The translations under genes were made by a program, and so were the position numbers. Under the pieces are notes generated by a model. That model ran no database searches. It had not been told where the DNA came from and saw only the letters and a program-made list of their open reading frames with translations. Source: Thermoplasmata archaeon (GTDB lineage Archaea; Thermoplasmatota; Thermoplasmata; Thermoplasmatales; Thermoplasmataceae). Taken from it: 64,000 bases of DNA. The stretch is taken from contig JAJZJR010000005.1 of the NCBI GenBank assembly GCA_021810045.1, positions 1-64,000 on the forward strand, written 5' to 3'. Each line of letters begins with the position of its first letter. Position 1 is the stretch's first letter. Below, piece after piece: positions 1 to 8,641 of this stretch.

Positions 1-86
1 CAGAGGAATGTCCTTTCAGACAGTTCCAGTGATTCCTTCCTATATCCACACCTTGAGCATGTACGTGATGTGTATCCTGGATCCAC
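1..86 (-). pseudogene. tnpB: tnpB 3' fragment (zinc-finger region)
   Basis: The minus strand from 86 encodes VDPGYTSRTCSRCG followed by YRKESLELSERTF. This matches the conserved TnpB block just before the last RuvC motif: a (V/D)P-x-x-T-S-x-x-C-x-x-C-G zinc knuckle. It directly follows tnpA sequence in a different frame, so the N-terminal two thirds of TnpB is missing here. The C-terminus runs off the window. Confidence 0.7.
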
Positions 87-87
87 C

Positions 88-338
88 AGTACCACTTCTC
101 TGCAGGAAATTCCGCCCTGAGCAGCCTTGAGGTTGTACCTTTTATCCTCCCAATTATGTTATTGGGTGCCACCGTGGGAGGTGTCTTGATGAACATGATC
201 GGGCATCGTCTCCAGAGCTATGATTTCCCATCCATTTTCCCTCGAAATAGATGTTATCAACTCTTTGAGTCTCATTTCCACCTTCTCTGTGATGACTTTT
301 CTTCTATACTTCGGGCACCATACAAAATGGTAGTTCAT
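88..338 (-). pseudogene. tnpA: tnpA fragment (IS200-type Y1 transposase), frameshifted
   Basis: Starting at the ATG at 338-336 the minus strand encodes MNYHFVWCPKYRRKVITEK, the typical TnpA N-terminus. It continues to MPDHVH (206-189), which contains the HUH metal-binding motif. The frame then breaks near 188 and soon meets a stop. A neighbouring frame resumes with KTPPTVAPNNIIGRIKGTTS and RAEFPAEKWYWW, both TnpA-like, and ends near 88-90. A few bases just after the HUH motif appear to be deleted. The Tyr-bearing C-terminal helix is absent. This is a dead transposase gene. Confidence 0.75.
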
Positions 339-430
339 GAAATGAACCGATGTCTCCTAAGCAATATATCCATTTGAGATTATAAATATAGTTAGATGCC
401 AGAATTATATAGAATGTTTGGTTCGCTTTC

Positions 431-455
431 ATCCCACCCATAAATGGTGTGGGAT
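431..455. repeat. Imperfect hairpin upstream of tnpA (possible IS left end)
   Basis: ATCCCAC (431-437) pairs with GTGGGAT (449-455). The stem continues inward as CCAT/ATGG with one bulged base at 448. It lies about 95 bases upstream of the tnpA start, where IS200/IS605 elements carry the hairpin recognised by TnpA. The assignment is by position only, because no second end is in the window. Confidence 0.45.
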
Positions 456-501
456 TTCCCGCTCACAGTGTTAAATATGGCCCGGATTATTTGTTCCAGC
501 C

Positions 502-1563
502 TCATGGACAGGGAACACTGTCCTCAATTCTCCTGAACTTGTAATACGCCATGGATATGATCCAGGTCATTACGAATATGGTTACTACAATGTAGCCAAT
601 CTTGGAGAAATCCAATCCCGTTATCCATGACCAGAAAGGTCCGGTTGGTTTCAACTCAAGTGACAGTACCTGTATAACTTCCACTGTACCAATGGCAATG
701 GCAATGAGCACGGATATAACCGTGAGTGTAAGATTGTAGTATATTTTCCTTATGGGTTTTATGAATGCCCATCCGTAAGCCCTCCTCATGGCGATTCCAT
801 CTGTTGTGTCCACCAGAACCATGCCGCATGTGAACATGAAGGGGAGAACAAGAATCATCCACAGTGGTATTGCACCGGAAACACCGGCACCCACACTTAT
901 TGCAATAAGTGCAACTTCGCTGGCCGTGTCAAAGCCCAGTCCGAAAAGTAACCCTACAGGGTAAATCTGCCATGGTTTGTTTACGATTTTGAACAGTGGA
1001 TTGAGGTACCTGTTCATGAAACCTCTCTTGTTAAGGAGTTCTTCCATGTCCTGCTTTTCCTTTTCTCCGGTCCGCACATCCCTGTATATCCTGTAAATGC
1101 TCACTGCTGTTACTATGTTGAGCAGTCCAATAAGCCAGAGAAATCCGCCTGATATGGCTGTTCCTATTATTGCACCATCACTCTGGAGTGCCGGAATACC
1201 TCCAGCAACAGTCCTGGTGAAGAAGATTAATGCCACAATGAGGCCCACAACAATTGTTGAGTGGCCAAGGGAAAACCATGTCCCCACTGTAATTGGATCC
1301 TGATCCTGCTGCATCAGTTTCCTTATGGTGTTGTCGATGGCAGCTATATGATCCGCGTCAAAGCCATGCCTTAAGCCAAGGGTATAAGCAACAATTCCAA
1401 GCCCTGCGAGAACCACTGATACTTTTCCAATGATGGTGGAGGCAGCGAAACCTATGACTGTGGCAGCTATTATCGGTATGTAAAGGAGTGTAATCATGGT
1501 TCTGCCCCTGTTTACTGTTCTTTCTGGATCATTATCTGTTGATTTATCCGGGACCAGTGACAT
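502..1563 (-). CDS. nixA: High-affinity Ni2+/Co2+ permease (NiCoT family)
   Basis: Membrane permease of the HoxN/NixA family that imports nickel or cobalt using the proton gradient. The family signature RHGFDADH (residues 65-72) holds the His-Asp-His metal-binding helix. A second family motif, LGFDTASE, is at 209-216. About eight hydrophobic segments are visible, and 353 residues is a normal length. The chosen start has GGAGG six bases upstream (minus strand, 1574-1570); Met 23 is an alternative. It is divergent from the ogg gene. No nickel enzyme is visible in the window, while a cobalamin gene (cbiB) lies at 40307-41251, so cobalt is as plausible a substrate as nickel. Confidence 0.9.
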   Translation of the reverse strand: MSLVPDKSTDNDPERTVNRGRTMITLLYIPIIAATVIGFAASTIIGKVSVVLAGLGIVAYTLGLRHGFDADHIAAIDNTIRKLMQQDQDPITVGTWFSLGHSTIVVGLIVALIFFTRTVAGGIPALQSDGAIIGTAISGGFLWLIGLLNIVTAVSIYRIYRDVRTGEKEKQDMEELLNKRGFMNRYLNPLFKIVNKPWQIYPVGLLFGLGFDTASEVALIAISVGAGVSGAIPLWMILVLPFMFTCGMVLVDTTDGIAMRRAYGWAFIKPIRKIYYNLTLTVISVLIAIAIGTVEVIQVLSLELKPTGPFWSWITGLDFSKIGYIVVTIFVMTWIISMAYYKFRRIEDSVPCP

Positions 1564-1569
1564 TGATTT

Positions 1570-1574
1570 CCTCC
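1570..1574 (-). promoter_or_regulatory. Shine-Dalgarno site of the Ni/Co permease
   Basis: GGAGG on the minus strand, six bases before the ATG at 1563. It supports this start over the internal Met 23. Confidence 0.6.
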
Positions 1575-1609
1575 GTATTATGCGTATTTCCCCACCATAT
1601 TAATAATCA

Positions 1610-1624
1610 TTTGAATAATTCAAA
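1610..1624. promoter_or_regulatory. Palindrome in the divergent nixA/ogg promoter region
   Basis: TTTGAAT-A-ATTCAAA, with perfect 7-base arms, lies about midway between the two divergent genes. The likely TATA box of ogg (TTTTTATCC, about 1632-1640) is just downstream. The position would suit an operator acting on one or both genes. No regulator is identified. Confidence 0.4.
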
Positions 1625-1659
1625 AAAACGTTTTTATCCGTACCGGGATAGGGAGATTA

Positions 1660-2316
1660 ATGGAGACTCTTCCTCATTCAGGCAGCCAGCAGGTTTCAAT
1701 TATTGAGAAGGTACGCAACCTTGCGTCATCGCCATTTTCCAATGAAGTGAACAGAAGGTCGGAAGAGTTTCTTGAATTCAGGAAGGCATCTGGAGAGCAG
1801 ATATTCGGGGAGCTTTGTTTTTGCCTGCTCACTGCAAACACATCTGCGGAAATGGGCGTGAGAACCCAGAAAGCTATTGGCCTGGAAGGATTTCTGCACC
1901 TTGACCAGCCGTCCCTGAGGAATGCCCTCAGGGATTCAAAATACAGGTTCTATAATCTCAGGAGCAGATTTATAGTGGATTCCAGGTGGATAGTGGATGA
2001 ACTGCCTGATCTGATCAATTCGGGGAACCCTTTCAATGCAAGGGAATACCTGGTTGAAAACATCAAGGGTATAGGTTACAAGGAAGCTTCGCATTTCCTG
2101 AGAAATGTTGGAGTTTTTGATTTTGCAATTCTCGACAAGCATATCCTGAAGATGCTCCTGTCTGAGAAACCTGATCTTAATATCAGGGTTGCCACAAGAA
2201 AAAATTACCTGGAAACGGAACAGGTGATTCTAGGAATGGCGAGAGACATGGGGCTGGAACCCGGCATCCTTGATCTGTACATGTGGAAAATAGCCACTGG
2301 AAAACTAATAAAATAG
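1660..2316 (+). CDS. ogg: Type 2 8-oxoguanine DNA glycosylase/lyase (Ogg2)
   Basis: Removes 8-oxoguanine from DNA and cuts the abasic site (HhH-GPD superfamily). The helix-hairpin-helix is at residues 133-150 (NIKGIGYKEASHFLRN), with the Schiff-base lysine at K141. The catalytic aspartate is D159 in AILDKHIL. The 18-residue Lys-Asp spacing matches archaeal Ogg2. The protein is 218 residues, within the usual range for the family, and looks intact. A TATA-like box 20-28 bases before the ATG suggests a short or absent leader. The next gene, nnr, follows after 25 bases. Confidence 0.88.
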   Translation: METLPHSGSQQVSIIEKVRNLASSPFSNEVNRRSEEFLEFRKASGEQIFGELCFCLLTANTSAEMGVRTQKAIGLEGFLHLDQPSLRNALRDSKYRFYNLRSRFIVDSRWIVDELPDLINSGNPFNAREYLVENIKGIGYKEASHFLRNVGVFDFAILDKHILKMLLSEKPDLNIRVATRKNYLETEQVILGMARDMGLEPGILDLYMWKIATGKLIK

Positions 2317-2341
2317 CCCGGCATGTTATATTGGATTTATC

Positions 2342-3745
2342 ATGTCTCTATCTTTCCTTGACGTGAAGAGAGCGGACTCAAACTACCAGTTCTTTTACGG
2401 TAATCTGTACCACCTGATGGTCAATGCCGGAACCAGGGTTGCCAATGCTGTACAGAAGGAGTACGGAAAGGGCAAGAGGATTTTTGTTGCCTGTGGCACG
2501 GGAAACAACGGGGGAGATGGATTCGTTGCGGCAAGACTGCTGTCCGCCTCCAACGAAGTGGTAGTCTGTGCAGTTTCAGGAAGAGGTGGGATGAAGACAC
2601 ACGAATCCCTGAAGGCTGCAGGGTATTACAAAGGGAAGATCATAGAGGTAAAGGAAGCCAAAAACGCCATGGAAAATTCCGAAATTATTATCGACGCCCT
2701 TCTGGGATCAGGAATAAAAGGGGACCCAAGGGAGCCATACTCAGGACTTATCAGGGCAATAAATTCTTCCGGGAAAACCGTGGTTTCAGTGGATGTACCA
2801 TCTGGTTTTGGCTCAGGAATCTGCGTAAGCCCAAAGATGACAGTAACATTTACTGATGTGAAGGAAGGCATGGACGCAGATAATTCGGGAAAAATCGTTA
2901 CAGCAGATATAGGAATCCCGGAAAAGGTCTTTTCGCATAACGGACCTGGTGATTTTGCGTATTACCGGCTTCCAGGAAGGGAATCCCACAAGGGAATGAA
3001 TGGCAGCGTGTCCCTGGTGGCAGGTTGGACTTACTATGGTTCAGCGGTTATCGGGGCTCTGGGTGCCATAAAAGCAGGTTCAGATCTGGTCCGCATCTAT
3101 TCCGGGCACGAGAACCGGAGTATCCTTTCTTCATACAGTCCTGACATAATTGTGCGTAATGCCGAAGACAGCAAGGTACTCCAGGATCTTGCAAAATGCG
3201 ATTCTGTTCTCATAGGTTCCGGACTCGGCAGGAACCAGGCGATCAGCAATGTTATCAGGGCTCTGGACGGATACGGTGGAACTATTGTACTTGATGCGGA
3301 AGGCCTGGATCAGCTTGATGTATTAAGGAAGAAATGTCCCTCGGCAGGAATAATCCTGACTCCCCACAAAGGTGAATTCATTAGGATATCGGGTAAGGAA
3401 CCCACTGAGGAGAATGCGGTGAAATTTGCAGAAGAGAATAAATGCACTGTACTTCTCAAAGGCGTGGTTGACATCATAACAGATGGAACCAGAACAAGGT
3501 ATACTGAAGGCGGGAACCCACGGATGACAATGGGTGGAACAGGAGATTTACTTGCGGGCATAACATCAGCTGTATCTACACGCATGGAAGATCCGTTCCT
3601 TGCTGCATGCCTCGGATCATTTGTCAACAAGAGGTGCGGTGACCTGTGTTTCGGGGAAAAGGCCTACTGGTACACAATCGAAGACATGATAAATGCAATC
3701 CCTGAGGTAATGAAAATGTCACTGGGTATTTCCATGATCTCGTGA
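2342..3745 (+). CDS. nnr: Bifunctional NAD(P)HX epimerase / ADP-dependent dehydratase
   Basis: Repairs hydrated NAD(P)H (NADHX/NADPHX), a damage product favoured by heat and acid. The N-terminal YjeF epimerase domain contains GTGNNGGDGF (residues 52-61) and a later SVDVPSGFGSG. The C-terminal ribokinase-like dehydratase contains LTPHKGEF and the nucleotide-site motif GGTGDLLAGI (about 398-407). At 467 residues it is slightly short for the fused enzyme, with a compact N-terminus. It follows ogg on the same strand, so two damage-repair genes are adjacent. Confidence 0.9.
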   Translation: MSLSFLDVKRADSNYQFFYGNLYHLMVNAGTRVANAVQKEYGKGKRIFVACGTGNNGGDGFVAARLLSASNEVVVCAVSGRGGMKTHESLKAAGYYKGKIIEVKEAKNAMENSEIIIDALLGSGIKGDPREPYSGLIRAINSSGKTVVSVDVPSGFGSGICVSPKMTVTFTDVKEGMDADNSGKIVTADIGIPEKVFSHNGPGDFAYYRLPGRESHKGMNGSVSLVAGWTYYGSAVIGALGAIKAGSDLVRIYSGHENRSILSSYSPDIIVRNAEDSKVLQDLAKCDSVLIGSGLGRNQAISNVIRALDGYGGTIVLDAEGLDQLDVLRKKCPSAGIILTPHKGEFIRISGKEPTEENAVKFAEENKCTVLLKGVVDIITDGTRTRYTEGGNPRMTMGGTGDLLAGITSAVSTRMEDPFLAACLGSFVNKRCGDLCFGEKAYWYTIEDMINAIPEVMKMSLGISMIS

Positions 3746-3816
3746 TATTTTAAAAACAGGAAGATATTTTATTCGAATAGTTTTAAATCAGTTAAGGAGT
3801 TTTTAGTGGTAGCTTC

Positions 3817-5460
3817 ATGGAATCTTCCAAACTGCTTGAATCCAGGAATGATGAACATCAGCACTGGAATAACCTTTACGAGATTTTCAAATCTAAGGTT
3901 GATCAGAACAGAAGCAGCCCTCTTATCATATTCCATGGAAAGCATGTCTCATACTATTCAATACTCTCAATGGCAGATTCAATGGCCGAATCCATGAAAA
4001 ACCGGCTTAACATCAGGAAAGGGGATTATGTAGCTATATGCCTCCCCCTCTCACCTCAGTTTTTCGTTTCCTTCCTGGCATTGCAGAAAATCGGGGCCAT
4101 CGCAGTTCCTCTCGATCCGGAAATAAAGATGTACGAGCTGAACAATGTCATGAGCCTGCTCAAGCTGAAGACAGTGATCTGCATTAACACCACAGATCTT
4201 GAACTGGAGCACAGCCAGGGTCTGGAATCAGTAATCCTTGTTAAAATACAGGATTTTCTCCCGTTCGAGAAAGCTGTTGCAAGAACTGCCAAGACCCTGG
4301 GAAAAAATGCAAGCAGGATTTCCAAGGATCTTACAGTTACAAGATTTTCAGATCTCATATATGACGTGAAAGGCGATGGCGAATTTACGGATCCAGAAAG
4401 AGATCCATCGGTTGCCATAATATCTGCATCAAGAAATGGTGAACTCCAGGCCATGCTTTTCACTCCGGCCAGTCTGCTCAATACTGCATCTTCAATTGCG
4501 AAATCTCTTTCACAGTCCAGGGGCAGATTCAAGATCGCATCATTTCTTCCACCATTTGTTCCCGCATCATTCCAGTTTTCAGTAATTCTCCCGATTCTGC
4601 TTGGTGGTACAGTAATCACTTCATTTGAACGCGTCAACTATTACAGGACATTCTTCCTGAGCAGCCTTTTTGACTGCGATTATATGTTTGCTTCTCCATG
4701 GGATCTCAGTGAGATACTGAGGGAAAGAATACCCAATATGGCAATAAAGAGCCTGAAAGGCATCATAACGAGCACCTATCTTCTGAGCGGAGAAATCCGG
4801 AATAATGTGGAAAAGATCTATGGAACCAGGGTCATAGAATACTATGGATTGCCTGAAATGCTGGGAGTTACCCATATACAGCCAACAGACAGGACCAAAC
4901 AGAAGCCAGGAAGTCCCGGCATACCTATTCCAAATGTAGAGTCAAAGATACTGGAGGAAAAAACCCATGAGGAACTGGAACAGCCCGCAACCGGTGAACT
5001 TTACATAAGAGGACCGGGGCTGTTCACATCAGTGTTTCCGGAACTGGCAGATCCGGAAGAGTATTTCATTGACGATTACTTCGATACAGGTGATCTGGCC
5101 AGCATGGACCAGGACGGCCTTTATTACATAGAGGACAGAAGAAGGGAAGCAATAACTTCTCATGGTATACTGGTAAGCTCCAGGGAAATAGAGACCCTGA
5201 TTTCCGGGGTGGAAGGGGTAAAGGAAGTTGCAGTGGTGGGTATTGCTGAAAATAATGCCAACGAATCGATCCTGGCGGTTGTATCATCAGACAATGCGAC
5301 GGAAAGCCTTACAACAAAAATAATGCAGGTCTGCCGTAAATCCCTGTCTCACTACAAGGTCCCCCAGAGGGTTGAAATAAGGAAGGAATTGCCCAAAAGC
5401 ATGTCCGGAAAAATCCTCAAGAGGCAGATTATTGAGGAGCACCATAAACAGGACCAGTAA
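3817..5460 (+). CDS. Adenylate-forming (acyl-CoA synthetase-like) protein with degenerate P-loop
   Basis: ANL-superfamily fold of 547 residues. Recognisable parts are YYGLPEMLG (normally YGxTE), FDTGDLASMDQDG (ATP-ribose Asp), the hinge EDRRREAITSHG, and a C-terminal KSMSGKILKR with the catalytic lysine. The normally near-invariant phosphate loop (S/T-S-G-T-T-G-x-P-K-G) is replaced at about residues 199-215 by ISASRNGELQAMLF, with no Gly-Thr-Thr-Gly. Either ATP is bound differently or the protein is a pseudoenzyme. Substrate unknown. It starts 71 bases after nnr. A second ATG frame overlapping the first 200 bases is a shadow. Confidence 0.75.
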   Translation: MESSKLLESRNDEHQHWNNLYEIFKSKVDQNRSSPLIIFHGKHVSYYSILSMADSMAESMKNRLNIRKGDYVAICLPLSPQFFVSFLALQKIGAIAVPLDPEIKMYELNNVMSLLKLKTVICINTTDLELEHSQGLESVILVKIQDFLPFEKAVARTAKTLGKNASRISKDLTVTRFSDLIYDVKGDGEFTDPERDPSVAIISASRNGELQAMLFTPASLLNTASSIAKSLSQSRGRFKIASFLPPFVPASFQFSVILPILLGGTVITSFERVNYYRTFFLSSLFDCDYMFASPWDLSEILRERIPNMAIKSLKGIITSTYLLSGEIRNNVEKIYGTRVIEYYGLPEMLGVTHIQPTDRTKQKPGSPGIPIPNVESKILEEKTHEELEQPATGELYIRGPGLFTSVFPELADPEEYFIDDYFDTGDLASMDQDGLYYIEDRRREAITSHGILVSSREIETLISGVEGVKEVAVVGIAENNANESILAVVSSDNATESLTTKIMQVCRKSLSHYKVPQRVEIRKELPKSMSGKILKRQIIEEHHKQDQ

Positions 5461-5538
5461 GATTTTCAACAAAAATTATCCAGAATTTCATTATCAGTAA
5501 AAGAAAAGGTTTTTCAATTATATATACTGAAGAAGATT

Positions 5539-8505
5539 ATGTTTAAGGGGCGAAAGGGTCCTGAGATCACAGCATTAGTTGCCCTCATAGTTGTTCTATC
5601 AGTCCTCATGGTAAACTTACCATTTCACAATACAGGCTCCAATACTATTTCTCATGTTGCAGATACAAATGAGTATTCACTCAGGCAGGTATCCTCGCTG
5701 GGAGGAACTACGGAACTCAACTCAAGTGCTTTTAATGGAAACATCGGTGTTGATGTTATTTTCAACTTCAGCAACCAGGCATCCCTGAACTCCCTTCTCA
5801 ATAATCTTTCAAACCCGGCAAGCAGCCAGTACCAGCATTATCTCACAGCTTCGCAGTTCAACAGCAGATTTGCACCATCCCTTTCCACTTACAGTGCCTC
5901 CATATCATATTTCAGGGAATATGGAATAAATGTAAAGGAGACGTTTTCCAACAGGCTTATGCTTGCCCTTTCAGGCTCTGCAGCCAATTTTTCAAAAGCC
6001 TTCCACACCAGCATCGAGGGTTATAATAATGGAGGAACCGGATTCTTCGCACCGGATTCAGCTCCCATGCTCCCTGCCTGGCTTTCCGGTTCAGTCAATA
6101 CCGTTATAGGCCTGAACAGCCAGTACAGTGATTCTTCCCTCAACATGAATATAGCAGGCCTCCATCAGTTCAGCAACTCCTTATCCCGGAATAATGGGTC
6201 AGCACCATCAGCTGATCTCCAGAACAATGTCGGTGTACAGGTCAAACAGGGAATACAGTACTTCTTCGGATCTGTTTTCCAGCATGCCTATAATGAAACA
6301 CCTCTCCTTGACAAGGTGCTCCCTACCCATGCTGTTATTGCAACGCTGCTTTGGGGTGGCTCTTACAAATCAGGAGGCGTCACCCATTACACAGGAGCCT
6401 TCAACCCGGCAGATATTTCATACTACTTCAATTATACACTGCCGGCAGGTGAACAGCCTCATGTTTACGGTGTTCCGGTAGGAAACGCATTGCCTCCGGG
6501 AACCTCTGCAAACAACGACACATCAGGTGCTGTGGTTGAAAATACACTGGACCTGGAAATGGCCGGCAGCCTTGCTCCCGGGGCATCAGTTTATAATGTC
6601 TATGGCCAGAACAGCACTCTCCTGGATGTAACAACAGCATTCGAGGAAGTTCTCAGCCCTCCATCCCAGTATTCCGGCCTGGACAACGTTTCAGTAATAT
6701 CAAACTCGTGGGGATCAAATGACACAGTAATCACCCAGTGGAACCAGCTGCTCAAGGAGGCTCAGGCCAGGGGAATATCGGTACTGGCCAGCACTGGAGA
6801 CAGCGGAAACGACTACAACAGTGCCAAGAGCGTCAGCAACAGTGAATATGTCCAGTTCCCTTCAACAGCCGCATACAATTCCTACGGTGTCCTGGCAGTC
6901 GGAGGTACAAACATATCCCTCGATCTTAACAAGGCAAGCAGCAATTATCTTTCAATTTCCAGCCAGCAGGCATGGTATGAACCGGGCCCTCAGTTCTCAT
7001 CTGCCACCCTTGGAACTGTTGGAGGCATAAGTAACCTGTACCCGGAACCGATCTGGCAGCTGGATTCTCAGGCGAACAGTGTTATAAAGGGCGGAGGAAG
7101 AGGAGTGCCGGATATTGCAGCTGTTGCCAACAACACAATTATTTACTTCTCCAACACAACAAAGGGCGACTTCTACGTGGTTTCCGGAACAAGTGTCTCG
7201 GCACCGGTTTCTGCCGGAATCATAGCAGAAATGAATGCCTACAGGGCTTCACAAAATCTTGGAAACCTAGGTTTCCCGGATCCCTATGTGTACTTCCTCG
7301 GGACCCAGCAGTACGGCGGTTCACACAGCACAGCATATCTGTCTCCGTATTTTGACGTTACAGCAGGTCACAACAAAGTTTACAGTGCCCTGCCGGGGTA
7401 CGACCTTGTTACTGGAATGGGTTCATTCAATGCGTACAACTTTGTTGCAGATCTGTCCCAAAAAACTTATAACCTGACCTTCAACGAGTCAGGCCTTGCC
7501 AGGGGAACCACCTGGTCTGTGCAGGTCAATGGGGTGGAGTACAACTCAACAACACAGTATCTGAATGTCAGCCTTATCAACGGTACTTACATTTTCCAGG
7601 TTCTTAATTCGGGGAGTCTCGTTTCTGTGCCAACCGGTGGGCATGAAACCATAAGTGGCTCACCCATAATCAGGAATCTTACATTTGTGCAGGGTTACAA
7701 GGTAAACTTTTTGGAGAATCCACAGAAAAGCCTTCCATCAGGGACTTCATGGAATATACAGGTATGGAATTATACGCAGGTAACGTTCTCCAACCAGATC
7801 TCCCTGCTGTTCCCCGCCGGAACCTATGAATATAATGTAAGATCAGGCGACCCGAATTACTATGGTTCATCCGGACCGTTTACAGTGAAGGCATCTTCAA
7901 CAGCCCAGACTGTAAGCGTCAACTTCACCAGGGGAATTTTCAATGTATCATTTGTTGAGACAGGACTCCCTTCTTCAGGACAGACCTGGTCTGTTACCAC
8001 GGGAAATATCACCAACTCAACATCAGGCACTGCCCTCAATTTCTCACTTCCGGGAGGTGAGTATACATTCAGTATACCCCCATCCGGGCATTATGTGGGT
8101 AATTACACTTCACTTACTATGAACACGGAAGGCATGAACAGGACCTTCTACATCAGCTTCGGATATGGATATTATGTAACCTTCAATATGACAGGTCTTC
8201 CATCAGGTTACAACTGGAACCTGCTGATCTCCACCTATAATCTGTCCAGTTCTGCAAACAACATACCGCTGATGCTTCAGAATGGTACATATGCCTATTA
8301 CGCATATTACACAACTACGCAGAATGGTGGCCAGACCACAGTATCATTCCATGGAAACGTCACTGTGAATGGAGCCAACCAGATAGTTGAACTTTCAACC
8401 TCCTACCATCCATTCGACATTTCATACTATGTCTTCTACGGTGCTCTTTTCATTGTGGGAATAGCTGTTCTTGGGATTGGACTGTTGCTGTTGAGGAAGA
8501 AGTAG
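5539..8505 (+). CDS. Secreted, membrane-anchored S53 (sedolisin/kumamolisin) peptidase
   Basis: Acid serine-carboxyl protease acting outside the cell. In order: a hydrophobic signal or anchor segment (residues about 10-27); a pro-kumamolisin activation domain (about 50-210); the S53 catalytic domain with Glu334 and Asp338 in ENTLD, the oxyanion Asp421 in STGDSG and Ser552 in SGTSVSAP, so all catalytic residues are present; about four repeats of an NESGLxxGTxW-type beta domain (about 645-950); and a C-terminal membrane helix ending RKK. It is 988 residues long. Many N-x-S/T sequons fit a glycosylated surface protein. It probably supplies peptides in an acidic habitat. Confidence 0.9.
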   Translation: MFKGRKGPEITALVALIVVLSVLMVNLPFHNTGSNTISHVADTNEYSLRQVSSLGGTTELNSSAFNGNIGVDVIFNFSNQASLNSLLNNLSNPASSQYQHYLTASQFNSRFAPSLSTYSASISYFREYGINVKETFSNRLMLALSGSAANFSKAFHTSIEGYNNGGTGFFAPDSAPMLPAWLSGSVNTVIGLNSQYSDSSLNMNIAGLHQFSNSLSRNNGSAPSADLQNNVGVQVKQGIQYFFGSVFQHAYNETPLLDKVLPTHAVIATLLWGGSYKSGGVTHYTGAFNPADISYYFNYTLPAGEQPHVYGVPVGNALPPGTSANNDTSGAVVENTLDLEMAGSLAPGASVYNVYGQNSTLLDVTTAFEEVLSPPSQYSGLDNVSVISNSWGSNDTVITQWNQLLKEAQARGISVLASTGDSGNDYNSAKSVSNSEYVQFPSTAAYNSYGVLAVGGTNISLDLNKASSNYLSISSQQAWYEPGPQFSSATLGTVGGISNLYPEPIWQLDSQANSVIKGGGRGVPDIAAVANNTIIYFSNTTKGDFYVVSGTSVSAPVSAGIIAEMNAYRASQNLGNLGFPDPYVYFLGTQQYGGSHSTAYLSPYFDVTAGHNKVYSALPGYDLVTGMGSFNAYNFVADLSQKTYNLTFNESGLARGTTWSVQVNGVEYNSTTQYLNVSLINGTYIFQVLNSGSLVSVPTGGHETISGSPIIRNLTFVQGYKVNFLENPQKSLPSGTSWNIQVWNYTQVTFSNQISLLFPAGTYEYNVRSGDPNYYGSSGPFTVKASSTAQTVSVNFTRGIFNVSFVETGLPSSGQTWSVTTGNITNSTSGTALNFSLPGGEYTFSIPPSGHYVGNYTSLTMNTEGMNRTFYISFGYGYYVTFNMTGLPSGYNWNLLISTYNLSSSANNIPLMLQNGTYAYYAYYTTTQNGGQTTVSFHGNVTVNGANQIVELSTSYHPFDISYYVFYGALFIVGIAVLGIGLLLLRKK

Positions 8506-8641
8506 ATTATTCCTGTCATTATTTTTAATAATTATTACTTTCAAATGCCTAAAATTACGTATTCCTTAGAATATATTGAAGGGAAAAAATGTCTAAAGAT
8601 TAATTAGCTGAAAAGGACTTCTAGAGAAACAGGCGTTAATT

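Larger units (their letters stand above)
1..455 (-). mobile_element. Decayed IS200/IS605-family element, cut by the window edge
   Basis: Read on the minus strand, this stretch holds the N-terminal part of a TnpA (Y1 HUH transposase) with a frameshift, joined directly to the C-terminal zinc-finger part of a TnpB. An imperfect hairpin at 431-455 upstream of tnpA may be the element's left-end hairpin. TnpA next to TnpB is the normal layout of this family. Here the join removes the C-terminal end of TnpA, including its catalytic tyrosine region, and most of TnpB, so the copy cannot encode its own transposition. The rest lies beyond base 1. Confidence 0.75.

Noticed and set aside
156-377. 73-residue plus-strand frame
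   Set aside because: It is the antisense shadow of the tnpA fragment, which has clear protein motifs on the minus strand.
4056-4637. 193-residue minus-strand frame inside the acyl-CoA-synthetase-like gene
   Set aside because: It is a shadow of the plus-strand gene, with Ser/Arg-rich composition and no motif.
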